36,512 nt of DNA, from positions 1-36,512 of the forward strand of contig JAICZD010000003.1 in NCBI GenBank assembly GCA_025933855.1. Reading direction: 5' to 3'. The translations under genes and the position numbers were made by a program. The stretch comes from Modestobacter sp. (lineage in GTDB: Bacteria > Actinomycetota > Actinomycetes > Mycobacteriales > Geodermatophilaceae). The notes below the pieces were generated by a model. That model saw only the letters and a program-made list of their open reading frames with translations, searched no databases and was not told where the DNA came from. Of this stretch, positions 26,504 through 34,930 are shown piece by piece (the stretch's first letter is position 1; each line of letters opens with the position of its first letter).

Positions 26504-28164
26504 TCACGCGGGTGGTTGGTCGAAGGGCGCCAGGTCCTGCCCGCAGGCGGTCCCGGGCGGCGGGACGGCCCCGGTGAGCAGGTACTGCGCGGTCGCGTCC
26601 GAGGCGCAGGAGCTGAGCGGGAGCGCTCCGTGGCCGACGCCGTCGACGGTGAGCAGTGCACTGTTCGGCAGCAGGTCGTGCACGTGGACGGCGTTGCCGT
26701 ACGGGGTGGCCGGGTCGTAGCGGTTGTTCAGCAGGAGCACCGGTGCGGACGTTCGGGCGGTCCAGGGGCCGGCGTAGCGCTCGCTGGAGCGGCCCTGCCA
26801 GGGCCCGCAGACCCGCGCCTGGGAGGCCCACCAGGAGCCGAAGAAGGGGGCGACCGTGGCGTCCCGCTCCCGGCCGATGACGCCGTAGCGGTGCATATCG
26901 CGCGGATTGTCGGTGTCGGCGCAGGCGATCGCCGCATTGGCTTCGACGATGTTGTCGTATCCCGTGGCGTCCGGCGGTGGGATGACCTCTGCCAGGGCTG
27001 CGGCCCCGGCTTCGGCATCCGCGATGTCGACCGCGTGCAGGAACCGGCCGAGCGTCTCCCACGCCCAGCCGAAGTAGAGGATCTTGCCGGTGATGATGAC
27101 CAGCTCGTCGTAGCCCAGCTCCCGCACGGGTTGGCCCGGGAGGCTGATCGCCAGGGGGGTCGTCCGGAGGCGGGCCGCCAGGTCGGCGAAGCGTCGCTGC
27201 GGGTCGCCGTCGGCGGCGAACGCGCAGCCCCGCGCGCCGGCCTCGGCGCACAGCTGGAAGAAGCGCTGGAGCGTCGCATCGCTGCCCACGTCGGCGTTCT
27301 CCCGGATCCAGTCGACGCTGCCCCGGGCGCCGGTCGCCCATGCCGGGTCGACGACCGAATCGAGCACGATCGCGCCGGTGCGGTCGGGGAAGACGTTGGC
27401 GACCACCTGCCCCAGGAAGGTGCCGTAGGAGAACCCGAGCAGGTTGATCCGCGCGTCACCCAGTGCCGCGCGCAGCACGTCCAGGTCGCGCGCGAACGCC
27501 AGGGTGCCGACGTGGTCCAGCAGGTCGCCGTTGCGCGCCCGGCACTGCGCCGCGAACCGGGCAGCCTGCGCAGCGGCCTCGGCCTCCTCAGCCGGATCGG
27601 TGGGGAACTCCTGGCCGCTGACATAGGGCAGGCTCTGCTGCTCCTCGGTGCTGCTGTCGGCGCAGCGGATCGGCTCGCTCTCGCCCGTGCCTCGGGGTCG
27701 ACACCGACCAGGTCGTAGCGGGCCAGCACCTCCGGTGGCAGCAGCGCCTCCCCCGCCGTACGCACGGTGTCGGCAGCCGGGTAGCCGGGGCCGCCGAAAT
27801 TGACGAACAGGCTCCCCATGCGGTGCGCGGGGTCGGTGGCCGGCCGGCGGACCAGGTGCAGGCTGAAGGCGCGCCCGCGCGGCCGGGCGTAGTCGTAGGG
27901 CACCTGTGCCGTCGCCTGCTGGTAGCCGTCACCGGCATCGGCCCACTCGACGGCGGGCACCGGGACACCGGGAACGCCACCGGGCGGGAGGTCGGCCGCG
28001 GTGCTCGTGTCCACGGCCGCAGGAGCCGGGGCTGAGGACCACGCCGAGACGAGCACGGTCACCGCAGCGCACAGCACCGCCACGAGGGACCGGAGCAGGC
28101 GTCCCGGCCCCGACCGGGTGCGGCGGTCGGGTGGGAGGGGGTGGGTCGTTCCAGGAGTGCGCAT
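26504..28164 (-). pseudogene. Secreted alpha/beta hydrolase (TAP-like), frameshifted
   Basis: An exported tripeptidyl-aminopeptidase-type alpha/beta hydrolase of about 550 residues, like the Streptomyces SlpD/SlpE and TAP proteins. The signal peptide core is LVAVLCAAVTVLVSAWSS; then come the oxyanion region FVNFGGPGYPAADT, the nucleophile elbow GFSYGTFLG, the acid in NNRYDPATPYG and the histidine in VDGVGHGALP, with the C-terminal TAP domain. The reading frame breaks at the G4 run 27694-27697: one more G (C on the coding strand) gives the family-typical VGVDPRGTGESEPIRC. ATG at 28164 with AGAGG upstream. Because only a homopolymer base is missing, a sequence error is as likely as a true null allele. 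Confidence 0.85.
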
Positions 28165-28189
28165 GGGATGCCTCTGACGGGAGTGCCCG

Positions 28190-28208
28190 CCGCCCGTGGT
28201 GCGGGCGG
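28190..28208 (-). other. Hairpin in the TAP-like hydrolase leader
   Basis: CCGCCCG-TGGTG-CGGGCGG, a perfect 7-bp stem, ends 25 nt before the start codon. It lies between the shared upstream element and the gene. It may shape translation or mRNA stability. Confidence 0.35.
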
Positions 28209-28251
28209 TCCTTGTGGGGGTGGTTCGAGGTTGTCGTGCGCCTTGGGCGCG

Positions 28252-28314
28252 CCACAGGTGCGGAAACTCATCGGTTGCCGGGCTGGCCGCGCGGCCGACC
28301 CCTGACACGTGTCA
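28252..28314 (-). promoter_or_regulatory. Shared upstream element and inverted repeat, TAP-like hydrolase operon
   Basis: Reading the minus strand, the perfect palindrome TGACACGTGTCA (28303-28314) is followed by CCGATGAGTT..CGCACCTGTGG (28252-28274), about 90 bp before the start codon. The 23-bp block differs at only three positions from the one at 24778-24800, and the spacing between palindrome and block differs by one base. Confidence 0.55.
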
Positions 28315-28338
28315 CCGGCGGGGTCTGATGGGCGCGGT

Positions 28339-29319
28339 TCAGGTCACGGTGATGACGACCTTGCCGCGCGCGTGTCCCTCCTCCAGGTGGCGCAGGCCGG
28401 CGGCGCTGTCGGACAGGGGGTAGGTCCGGCCGAGGACGGGGGTGAGCTTGCCGACCTCGATGAGGTCGGTGACGGCGAGCAGGTGCTCCCGCGTCCAGGT
28501 GTACGGCAGCGGTCGGAGCCGCTGCCGGAGGAGAACGTCGACGACGACCACGCGGAGGATCCCCGCGATCGGGCCGAACAGGTGGCCGTCGGGTGAGCCC
28601 CCCGCGTTGGACACGAGGGTTCCGGTCGGGGTCAGCGCCCGGCGCAGGCGGCGCAGCGGCTGGTTGCCGACGTTGTCGAGGATCACGTCGTACCGCTCGC
28701 GTTCGTCGGTGAAATCGTCCCTCGTGTAGTCGACGACGTGCGCGGCGCCGATCGACCGGACGAGCTCGACGTTGCGCGTGCTGCAGATCCCGGTGACCTC
28801 GGCGCCGAGCGCCGTCGCGATCTGCACGGCGAAACTGCCGACCCCGCCCGCGGCTCCGTTGATCAGCACCCGGTGCCCGGGCTGCACCCCGCCGGCGTCG
28901 CGGACCGCGCGGAGCGCGGTCTGCCCGGCCATCGGAACGGCCGCCGCCTGCTCGAAGGTCAGCCTCGCCGGCTTGGGCACCACCTTGTCCGCCGCGGCGC
29001 GTGCGTACTCGGCGAACGCACCCTCGAACCGGCCCAGCACCTCGTCCCCGGGGGCCGTCCCGCGCACGTTGGCGCCGACGGCCTCCACGCGCCCCGCCCC
29101 GTCGACCCCGGCCACCCGGGCCTTGGGCTTGGTCAGTCCCACGGTTCCACCGAGGCGAGCGACGTAGGGGTCGCCGCGCAGGACGTGCCAGTCGTAGGGG
29201 TTGAGCGCGGCGGCGTGCACGCGGACCAGCACGTCGTCGGGCCCGCACGCGGGCGGGTCGGTGTCCACGAACCGCAGGACGTCGGGGGAGCCGAACCGCT
29301 CCTGGACGATCGCCTTCAT
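28339..29319 (-). CDS. Zinc-independent MDR family quinone/enone oxidoreductase
   Basis: A 326-residue medium-chain reductase, probably NADPH-dependent reduction of quinones or enones in the cytosol. The N-terminal GroES-like domain (MKAIVQERFGSPDVLRFVD, then HAAALNPYDWHVLRG) lacks the catalytic zinc cysteines. The Rossmann motif is GAAGGVGSFAVQIATALGA (about 155-173). The C-terminal GRTYPLSDSAAGLRHLEEGH is typical of the quinone-reductase branch. The ATG at 29319 has GAGGGAG upstream. Its 332-bp upstream region carries two strong palindromes. It appears monocistronic; the TAP-like operon begins 174 bp downstream. Confidence 0.92.
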   Translation of the reverse strand: MKAIVQERFGSPDVLRFVDTDPPACGPDDVLVRVHAAALNPYDWHVLRGDPYVARLGGTVGLTKPKARVAGVDGAGRVEAVGANVRGTAPGDEVLGRFEGAFAEYARAAADKVVPKPARLTFEQAAAVPMAGQTALRAVRDAGGVQPGHRVLINGAAGGVGSFAVQIATALGAEVTGICSTRNVELVRSIGAAHVVDYTRDDFTDERERYDVILDNVGNQPLRRLRRALTPTGTLVSNAGGSPDGHLFGPIAGILRVVVVDVLLRQRLRPLPYTWTREHLLAVTDLIEVGKLTPVLGRTYPLSDSAAGLRHLEEGHARGKVVITVT

Positions 29320-29651
29320 CAGTGCTCCCTCATCGTGTTGGCGTGCCGGTGGGAGGAGGACCCCCGGTCGGGTGGCCTGGCGTAGCCCGGGCGGGGCGGC
29401 GGTGCCGGGAAGGCTGCGGTCCGGCGTCGGCTCGGCCCCGTTCGCGGATCTCCTTCCGCCCGCGGCTCCGGCGGGGCCCAGCTGGTTCTCGCGGGCTCGC
29501 TGCTACGAGCGGAAGGTAGGAGCCGATGGGGTGAGGCCGGATCACCTGGCCGGGTGATCTGTGCGGTGACGTCACCGCACGGCAAGGGGTGAGGCGGTGG
29601 TTCCGCCCGCAGGGCGCCGGAGCGGTTCGCCCGCGACGTGAGCCGCCGTGG
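29320..29651. promoter_or_regulatory. Intergenic region with operator-like palindromes
   Basis: 332 bp without a convincing gene, between the oxidoreductase start and the stop of the MalT-type regulator gene, both on the minus strand. It must hold the oxidoreductase promoter and the end of the regulator transcript. Its only clear structures are the two adjacent dyads at 29540-29580. Confidence 0.6.
29540..29580. promoter_or_regulatory. GATCACC/GGTGATC dyad plus perfect 20-bp palindrome
   Basis: GATCACC-TGGCCG-GGTGATC (29540-29559) is followed by GTGCGGTGACGTCACCGCAC (29561-29580), a perfect 20-bp palindrome. Both dyads share the half-site core GGTGA, and their centres are 21 bp apart, two helical turns. 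They lie about 220-260 bp upstream of the oxidoreductase start and about 70-110 bp past the regulator stop. A tandem operator is more likely than a terminator because the 20-bp palindrome has no loop. Confidence 0.5.
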
Positions 29652-32363
29652 CTAGAGGAGGCCCAGCTGCTCCGCGCGGCGGACGGCGGCCGGACGGCTG
29701 CCCACCCCGAGCTTCCCGAAGATGTGCTTGTTGTGCGTGCGCAACGTGTTGAGGGACAGGAAGAGTTCGCGGGCGATCTCCGGCCCGCTCAGGTCGGTCT
29801 GCAGCAGCCCGAGCACCTGTAGTTCCCGCTTGGTCAGCGGTTCCGTCAGGTGCCGTGTCACGGCGGTCGCTCGGTCACCTTCCGATGCCCGAAGCAGTCG
29901 TCCCACGTGCTCCGGGGCGATCCCCTGCTGGGCGGCCGCACGCAACAGAGCCACCATGGGTGCCCCCTCGTCCAGGAAGAGCCGGACGTGGCCCTCGGGT
30001 CGGGTCTGGGTCAGGGCCCGGTCCAAGGCTGCGAGAGCCGGCGCACGGTGTCCTTGCGCCGCGTCGGCGAGGGCCTGGAGCACGAGGATCTCGTTCACAC
30101 TGCCCGTTCGTCCGGAGGCCTCCGCGGCCGCGAGCAGTCGCTCCAGCAGACCGACGGCGTCGCGGAGGGCGGCCTGCCCTCCGTGCAGCCGGTGCTCGGC
30201 GAGGAGCAGTCGTGCGAGTGTGAGGTGCTCGAACTCGTGCAGGTAGCTGAGGTCGTCCGCGGCCGACAGCCCGCGTTCGCGGGACCACTCGACAGCTTCG
30301 GGCAGTCTTCGCTGCCCGATCCGGATCCGCGCCTTCATCGCAGGGATGGGGCGCACGATCGGGAAGAATCCCCGCACGTACCGGCGCTCGGCCTCATCCA
30401 GGAGTTCCAGGGCGCCGTCCAGGTCACCCTCCGCCTCCCTGATGCGCGCCATGGCCACGAACCAGCGGTACCGGTTCTCCGTCAGGGACGTGTGCTCACC
30501 CAGTGCCCTGCTGGTCTGCAGGTGATCGGTCGCGGCATCCAGGTCGCCCTGTTCGCGGAGGACTTCGCTGAGCCCCACGTGCAGGTCGGCCGTCGCCCGT
30601 GGTCGCCCGTGTGCGGTCGCCAGGTCCAGGGCCCGCTCGTGCAACCGTCGTGCCTCCCGTAGCCGCCCTCGCGCGATCTGCATGTCAGCGAAGACCAGAG
30701 TGCTGCTCAGCTCGTCGGCCAGGTTGCCGGCTGCGCGCAGGCCGGTCACGGCAACCGAGAACGTCTGCACGGCCGTCTCGAGGTCGCCACTCGCCCACGA
30801 GGCCAGCCCCAGCAACCCCGCCGCGGCGCCGCGTTCCAGGTGGTCACCCGGCTCGGTCAGTTCGAGCGCGTGCCGGGCATGTTCCCCCGTGCCAGGGATA
30901 TCGCCCCTCGCCTGCGCCAACGACGACCGGTAGATGGCGATCGTCACCGGCAGCAGGTGCAGGTCCGCTCCCTCGACGGGCGAGTAGGGGGCAGGAGCTC
31001 CCGTCGGGTGATCCGTCGGGAGCGCGGTGCCGAGCCCCCGTTCGGCCTCGTCCAGCCAGGGCTCGACTGCATCGAGGTCGCCGGCGACGAGCAGCAACCA
31101 GGCGCGGACGACGCTGAGCACGGGCCTGCGTCGGACGAGCTCGTCCGGCAGTGACGTCAGCCACGCCAGCAGCATCGCGTCGTGCCGGCTGCGTCGGGCC
31201 TCGGGCAGGGCGCTCTCCATGAGGCCGGCCGCGCGGTCGAAGTCCCCGGCCGAAAGGGCGTGCCGCACCGCGTCTTCCGCGAAGCCGTTGCGCTCGTACC
31301 ACTCGCTGGCCGCGGCATGCAGCGCCGGCACCCGGTCGAGGTGCTCCTGCAGGACGCGTGACCGGAGCACGTCCGCGAACAGGTGGTGGTAGCGGTACCA
31401 CTGCCGCTGGTCGTCGAGTGCGCTGACGAACAGGTTGTCGCGGTCCAGGCTTGCGAGCATCGCGCTGCCGCCGTCCAGCCCGGTGACGGTGTCGCACAGC
31501 GGCCCGGTCAGCCGGTCGAGGAAGGCGGTACGGAGCAGGAATTCCCGGACGTCGTCCGGCTGGTGCTGGAGGACCTCCTCCACCAGGTAGTCGATGACGA
31601 AGCGGTGGCTGCCGGTGAACGTGGAGATGAACCCGGCGACGTCCTGGTGCTGGCGAAGGGAGAGGGCGGCCAACTGGAGACCGGCGATCCACCCTTCGGT
31701 GCGGGTCTCGAGGGCTTCGATGTCGTCGGCCGAGAGACCCAGATCCATTGCCCGGTTGAGGAAGTCCACGGCTTCCTCGCGCGTGAAGCGCAGGTCCGCG
31801 GCGCGGAGCTCGGTCAGCTCCCCACGACTCCGCAGGCGGGCCAGCGGGAGGGGTGGATCCGACCGGCTGGCGATCGCCAGGTGCAGCTGCGGCGGCAGGT
31901 GGTCGAGCAGGAAGCCGACGGCCTGGTGTACCGGTCCTGCGTCGATCACGTGGTAGTCGTCGAGGACGAGGACCACCCGCCCCTGCGCCGTTGCTGCGTC
32001 GTTGATCAGCGCAGTGAGGGCAGCGTCGACCGGCAGCGCCGGGACGTCGGCCAGGAGGCTCAGCGCCTCCGAACCGAGGTCGGCGTCGAGGGTCTGCAGC
32101 GCGGCGACGACGTAGGCCAGGAATCGGGACACGTCGTTGTCCCCGTCGTCCAGCGACAGCCAGGCGACGCGCAGGTCGGGTTCACATTGCCCGTTGCGTG
32201 CGATCCATTCGGCCAGGAGGGTGGTCTTGCCGAAGCCGGCGGGAGCGGAGACGAGCGTCAGCGTGCGGAGCGGACCGAGCCGATCGAGCAGCCGCGGTCG
32301 CGGGACGAGCTGGCTCCGGGGCGCGGGGACGTGGAGCTTCGTGGCCAGCAGCCGCGTCGGCAT
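29652..32363 (-). CDS. MalT-type LuxR transcriptional regulator (LAL/STAND)
   Basis: A 903-residue STAND-class activator. N-terminal TKLHVPAPRSQLVPRPRLLDRL is the MalT signature start. Then come Walker A SAPAGFGKTTLL (about 39-50), Walker B VVLVLDDYHVID (about 130-141), the sensor SRSDPPLPLARLRSRGELTELR, and tetratricopeptide-like helices through about 830. The C-terminal LuxR helix-turn-helix (about 840-900) has LTKRELQVLGLLQTDLSGPE and LNTLRTHNKHIFGKLGVGSR. It would be inducer- and ATP-dependent. The ATG at 32363 coincides with the start of homology. Possible targets are the flanking oxidoreductase and the FAD monooxygenase upstream; no direct evidence. Confidence 0.92.
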   Translation of the reverse strand: MPTRLLATKLHVPAPRSQLVPRPRLLDRLGPLRTLTLVSAPAGFGKTTLLAEWIARNGQCEPDLRVAWLSLDDGDNDVSRFLAYVVAALQTLDADLGSEALSLLADVPALPVDAALTALINDAATAQGRVVLVLDDYHVIDAGPVHQAVGFLLDHLPPQLHLAIASRSDPPLPLARLRSRGELTELRAADLRFTREEAVDFLNRAMDLGLSADDIEALETRTEGWIAGLQLAALSLRQHQDVAGFISTFTGSHRFVIDYLVEEVLQHQPDDVREFLLRTAFLDRLTGPLCDTVTGLDGGSAMLASLDRDNLFVSALDDQRQWYRYHHLFADVLRSRVLQEHLDRVPALHAAASEWYERNGFAEDAVRHALSAGDFDRAAGLMESALPEARRSRHDAMLLAWLTSLPDELVRRRPVLSVVRAWLLLVAGDLDAVEPWLDEAERGLGTALPTDHPTGAPAPYSPVEGADLHLLPVTIAIYRSSLAQARGDIPGTGEHARHALELTEPGDHLERGAAAGLLGLASWASGDLETAVQTFSVAVTGLRAAGNLADELSSTLVFADMQIARGRLREARRLHERALDLATAHGRPRATADLHVGLSEVLREQGDLDAATDHLQTSRALGEHTSLTENRYRWFVAMARIREAEGDLDGALELLDEAERRYVRGFFPIVRPIPAMKARIRIGQRRLPEAVEWSRERGLSAADDLSYLHEFEHLTLARLLLAEHRLHGGQAALRDAVGLLERLLAAAEASGRTGSVNEILVLQALADAAQGHRAPALAALDRALTQTRPEGHVRLFLDEGAPMVALLRAAAQQGIAPEHVGRLLRASEGDRATAVTRHLTEPLTKRELQVLGLLQTDLSGPEIARELFLSLNTLRTHNKHIFGKLGVGSRPAAVRRAEQLGLL

Positions 32364-32573
32364 CGGACAACCATAGGAGCGTCAGCGCCTCACCAGCCGA
32401 CGTTGGAGGCCCGTCGCCGAGCCCGGTCGGCGGACCCGACCCGGACCAGGGGGAGTCGGAGGGACACGCGCAGGGCTCTCGACTCCGCACGCTGGGCCGC
32501 GCCCGCACGGGCGGCCTCCGCCACGAGATGCCCGACCTGGCCGGTCGGCCTCGTCGGGACTCGGCCGACGCCG

Positions 32574-33785
32574 TCAGCCGTTCACCCTACCGACGGCGTT
32601 CCTGCCGAGGCTGAGAAGCCGCTGCACGGCCTTCCGGGCCGGCACGGTGATCCCGGGCGCACTGAGTGCGACGTCGGACAGCCGAAGAAAGGCTGCCGTC
32701 GGCAGGTAGGACTGGGCGGCGGAGAAGCGGCGCTGGAGGAGATCAGCGAACCGGTCCTGCTCCACATAGCGCGGGAGGTGTTCGAACCAGGTCGCACTGC
32801 TGTCGGCCATGCGTTGCGTCCGGCGCAGAGCAGCTCTGCGACGCCGCCCGTACGCCTCGAGGGATCGCTCGATGTCGTCGTGCCCGGCAAGCGTGTCCGC
32901 GAGCGCCATCGCGTCCTGGAGAGCGAGACGCGTGCCCGAGCCGATGGTGAAGTGAGTGGTGTGGGCGGCATCGCCCATGAGCACCAGGCGGCCTGCGTGC
33001 CAGCGTGCGTTCGTGATGCTCTGGAACTGCAACCATGGCGCGGCGTCTCTCGTCCCGTGCTGCGGTCGCAGTGCGTGCCCCTCGAGCGTCGGGGCGAAGA
33101 TGGCTTCGAGACGGCGCATCGTTGCGTCTGTCCCGAGGCGATCGAAGCCAAGCCCACGCCAGGTCTCCGATGAGGTCTCGACGACGAACGTGCTGGTGCC
33201 ACCGTCGAACCCGTAGGCATGTGCCCATACCCAGCCGGCGTCGGTCTCGACGAACGGAAAGGTGAAGGAGCCGAACACGCGGCTGGTCCCCAGCCAGATG
33301 TACTTGTTGCGCCGCTGGACGACATCCGTACCGAATGCTCCCGGGTGGCGACCGCGGACGGCGCTGTTCACCCCATCGCTGGCCACCACGAGGTCGACGG
33401 TCTCGGCCAGGTGGGAGACGTCGTGCAGCGCCTGGCCGTACTGGATCCGGACACCGAGCTCGCGGGCCCGGTCCGCGAGGATTCGCAGCAGCGTCTGACG
33501 GGCCATGCTGTAGCCGTGGTCGGGGATCCGTACCGGCTCACGGCCCCGAACGTCGATCACCTGGTCCTCCCAGCGGACCGCGTGCGACCTGACCCTCTGC
33601 GCCGTGGGCAGATCCTGCCGGCCCAGCTGATCCAGCAGGTCGTCCCAGAAGACGACGCCCCAGCCGTAGGTCACCCCCTCGGGGAACCGCTCGTACACGG
33701 TGACGTCGTGGCCTGCGCCGAGCTGGCTGGCCAGGATCCCGAAGTAGAGACCGGCTGGACCGCCTCCGACGCAGGCGATCCGCAT
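32574..33785 (-). CDS. FAD-dependent monooxygenase, salicylyl-CoA 5-hydroxylase-like
   Basis: A 403-residue class A flavoprotein hydroxylase. The start MRIACVGGGPAGLYFGILAS followed by VTVYERFPEGVTYGWGVVFW is characteristic of the salicylyl-CoA 5-hydroxylase / anthraniloyl-CoA monooxygenase branch. The DG motif is VVASDGVNSAVRG and the GD motif LVLMGDAAHTTHFTIGSGTR, with the adenylate-contact region LALQDAMALADTL. ATG 33785 was chosen because homology starts there; GTG 33803 would add six residues. No CoA ligase or gentisyl-CoA pathway gene is adjacent, so the substrate is open. Codon use has more A/T at third positions than the ben genes. The neighbouring MalT-type regulator lies 210 bp downstream on the same strand. 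Confidence 0.85.
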   Translation of the reverse strand: MRIACVGGGPAGLYFGILASQLGAGHDVTVYERFPEGVTYGWGVVFWDDLLDQLGRQDLPTAQRVRSHAVRWEDQVIDVRGREPVRIPDHGYSMARQTLLRILADRARELGVRIQYGQALHDVSHLAETVDLVVASDGVNSAVRGRHPGAFGTDVVQRRNKYIWLGTSRVFGSFTFPFVETDAGWVWAHAYGFDGGTSTFVVETSSETWRGLGFDRLGTDATMRRLEAIFAPTLEGHALRPQHGTRDAAPWLQFQSITNARWHAGRLVLMGDAAHTTHFTIGSGTRLALQDAMALADTLAGHDDIERSLEAYGRRRRAALRRTQRMADSSATWFEHLPRYVEQDRFADLLQRRFSAAQSYLPTAAFLRLSDVALSAPGITVPARKAVQRLLSLGRNAVGRVNG

Positions 33786-33886
33786 GCCGAGTGATGGTGG
33801 CACATCCCTCGCGCAGTGAGCGGGGGGAGCGCAGCAACGGCGATCAGGGCTGCCTGAGGTCCAGCGGGCAGTGGCTGGTGAGCGCC

Positions 33887-33911
33887 GGCCGACGCCGAGG
33901 CCTCGTCGGCC
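33887..33911 (-). terminator. Hairpin downstream of the YdjM-like gene
   Basis: GGCCGACG (33887-33894) pairs with CGTCGGCC (33904-33911), an 8-bp perfect stem with a 9-nt loop, 44 bp past the stop of the membrane protein gene. The stem can be lengthened by flanking GC pairs. There is no U tract. Confidence 0.45.
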
Positions 33912-33954
33912 CGGCCCCGATCCGAGGTCCGGCGGAGCGAGGAGTCGGCTGCCG

Positions 33955-34476
33955 TCAGCGTGTGGTCCGGCGGCGGTGGCGGAGGTGGCGCACGGAGGCC
34001 ACGCTCGCGGCCAGGATCAGGACGACCAGGTAGAGGGGATAGGCAACGAGGAAGCTGTCCTGGACCACCGGCCACAGCAGCGGAATGCCCGGTCCCGTGG
34101 CCGCGTCCCGGAGGAGGTGCAGCGCAACTCCACCGGCTAACCCCAGCGCCCAGGTCCGGCACGGTCGCGCTGCGCTCACCACCAGGAGCAGCACGATGGT
34201 CAACAGGCCGTGAGTCGGCGGTCGCCCTCCGTCCACGGCGAAGCCGGGGTCCCAGGTGTACTGCGGCACATGATCTGCATCGATGCCGACCGACGCGGCC
34301 AGGACCCACGGCCAGACCGAAGGTGGCGTGAGTCGCTCGGGCAGCGCCATGAGGATCAACCAGGCCGTGAGCAGATGGGCAGGTTCGTCGGCGAGACCAG
34401 CGATGAGAAGGGGCCAGGGCCGGAAGGTGGCGAGGGCATCCAGGACGACGACCGCGGTGACCGCGATCCACGGCAT
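33955..34476 (-). CDS. Integral membrane metal-dependent hydrolase, YdjM/DUF457-like
   Basis: A 173-residue membrane protein with about five hydrophobic segments. The pattern DEPAHLLTAWLIL, then ASVGIDADHVPQ, a conserved HGLLTIVLLL and ALHLLRDAATGPGIPLLWP matches the YdjM/DUF457 family, whose conserved Asp/His residues are thought to bind a metal. The ATG at 34476 is immediately before the first helix; an upstream start at 34590 would add an Arg/Pro/His-rich stretch that looks non-coding. No neighbour suggests a role. Confidence 0.7.
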   Translation of the reverse strand: MPWIAVTAVVVLDALATFRPWPLLIAGLADEPAHLLTAWLILMALPERLTPPSVWPWVLAASVGIDADHVPQYTWDPGFAVDGGRPPTHGLLTIVLLLVVSAARPCRTWALGLAGGVALHLLRDAATGPGIPLLWPVVQDSFLVAYPLYLVVLILAASVASVRHLRHRRRTTR

Positions 34477-34600
34477 CAGCCACCCACGGTCGGACTCCGC
34501 ACGCGTCAGCAGGTGCGTCCTCCGCCGAGAGTCGGGGCAAGGAACCGCGTCAGGATCCCGGTGCGGTCGGTGCGGCCGTGTCCGGTCCACGCCCCGGCGG

Positions 34601-34877
34601 TCAGGAGAGCCCGGCGTCGTAGTACACCTCCGGGGCGAGCGGCGCGTCCGGGATCGTGGCGACCGCGAGGGTCCCGCGTTCGGTCTCCCGCCGGATCAAC
34701 CCCTGGTCCGTAAGGACGGCGTCGCCCACGTGCGGCGAACGGCGAGCCAGCGCCCCTCGGATGCCGGCACGCCTGAACCCGAGGGGACGGGCCACCGTCC
34801 CCTGCCGGGTCGTCCGGTACAGCTCGACGGCTGCCCCGGCGGAACTCCTGCGGGTACCTCTTCCTCTTCCTCGCCAC
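34601..34877 (-). pseudogene. Transposase remnant (IS3-like OrfA N terminus)
   Basis: The frame starting GTG at 34877 reads VARKRKRYPQEFRRG, a typical start of IS3-family OrfA proteins. It then breaks, and the match continues one frame over as AAVELYRTTRQGTVARPLGF, again OrfA-like. About 35 codons are recognisable. The remaining frame to the stop at 34601 (ending APEVYYDAGLS) is not recognised and may be a different gene's tail. No terminal inverted repeats, OrfB or target duplication were found, so this is a decayed fragment. Confidence 0.45.
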
Positions 34878-34930
34878 CGTGGCATCTTCCCGCTTCCTCC
34901 AGGCCGGGCCTGGATCGAGCATGTCCACGA

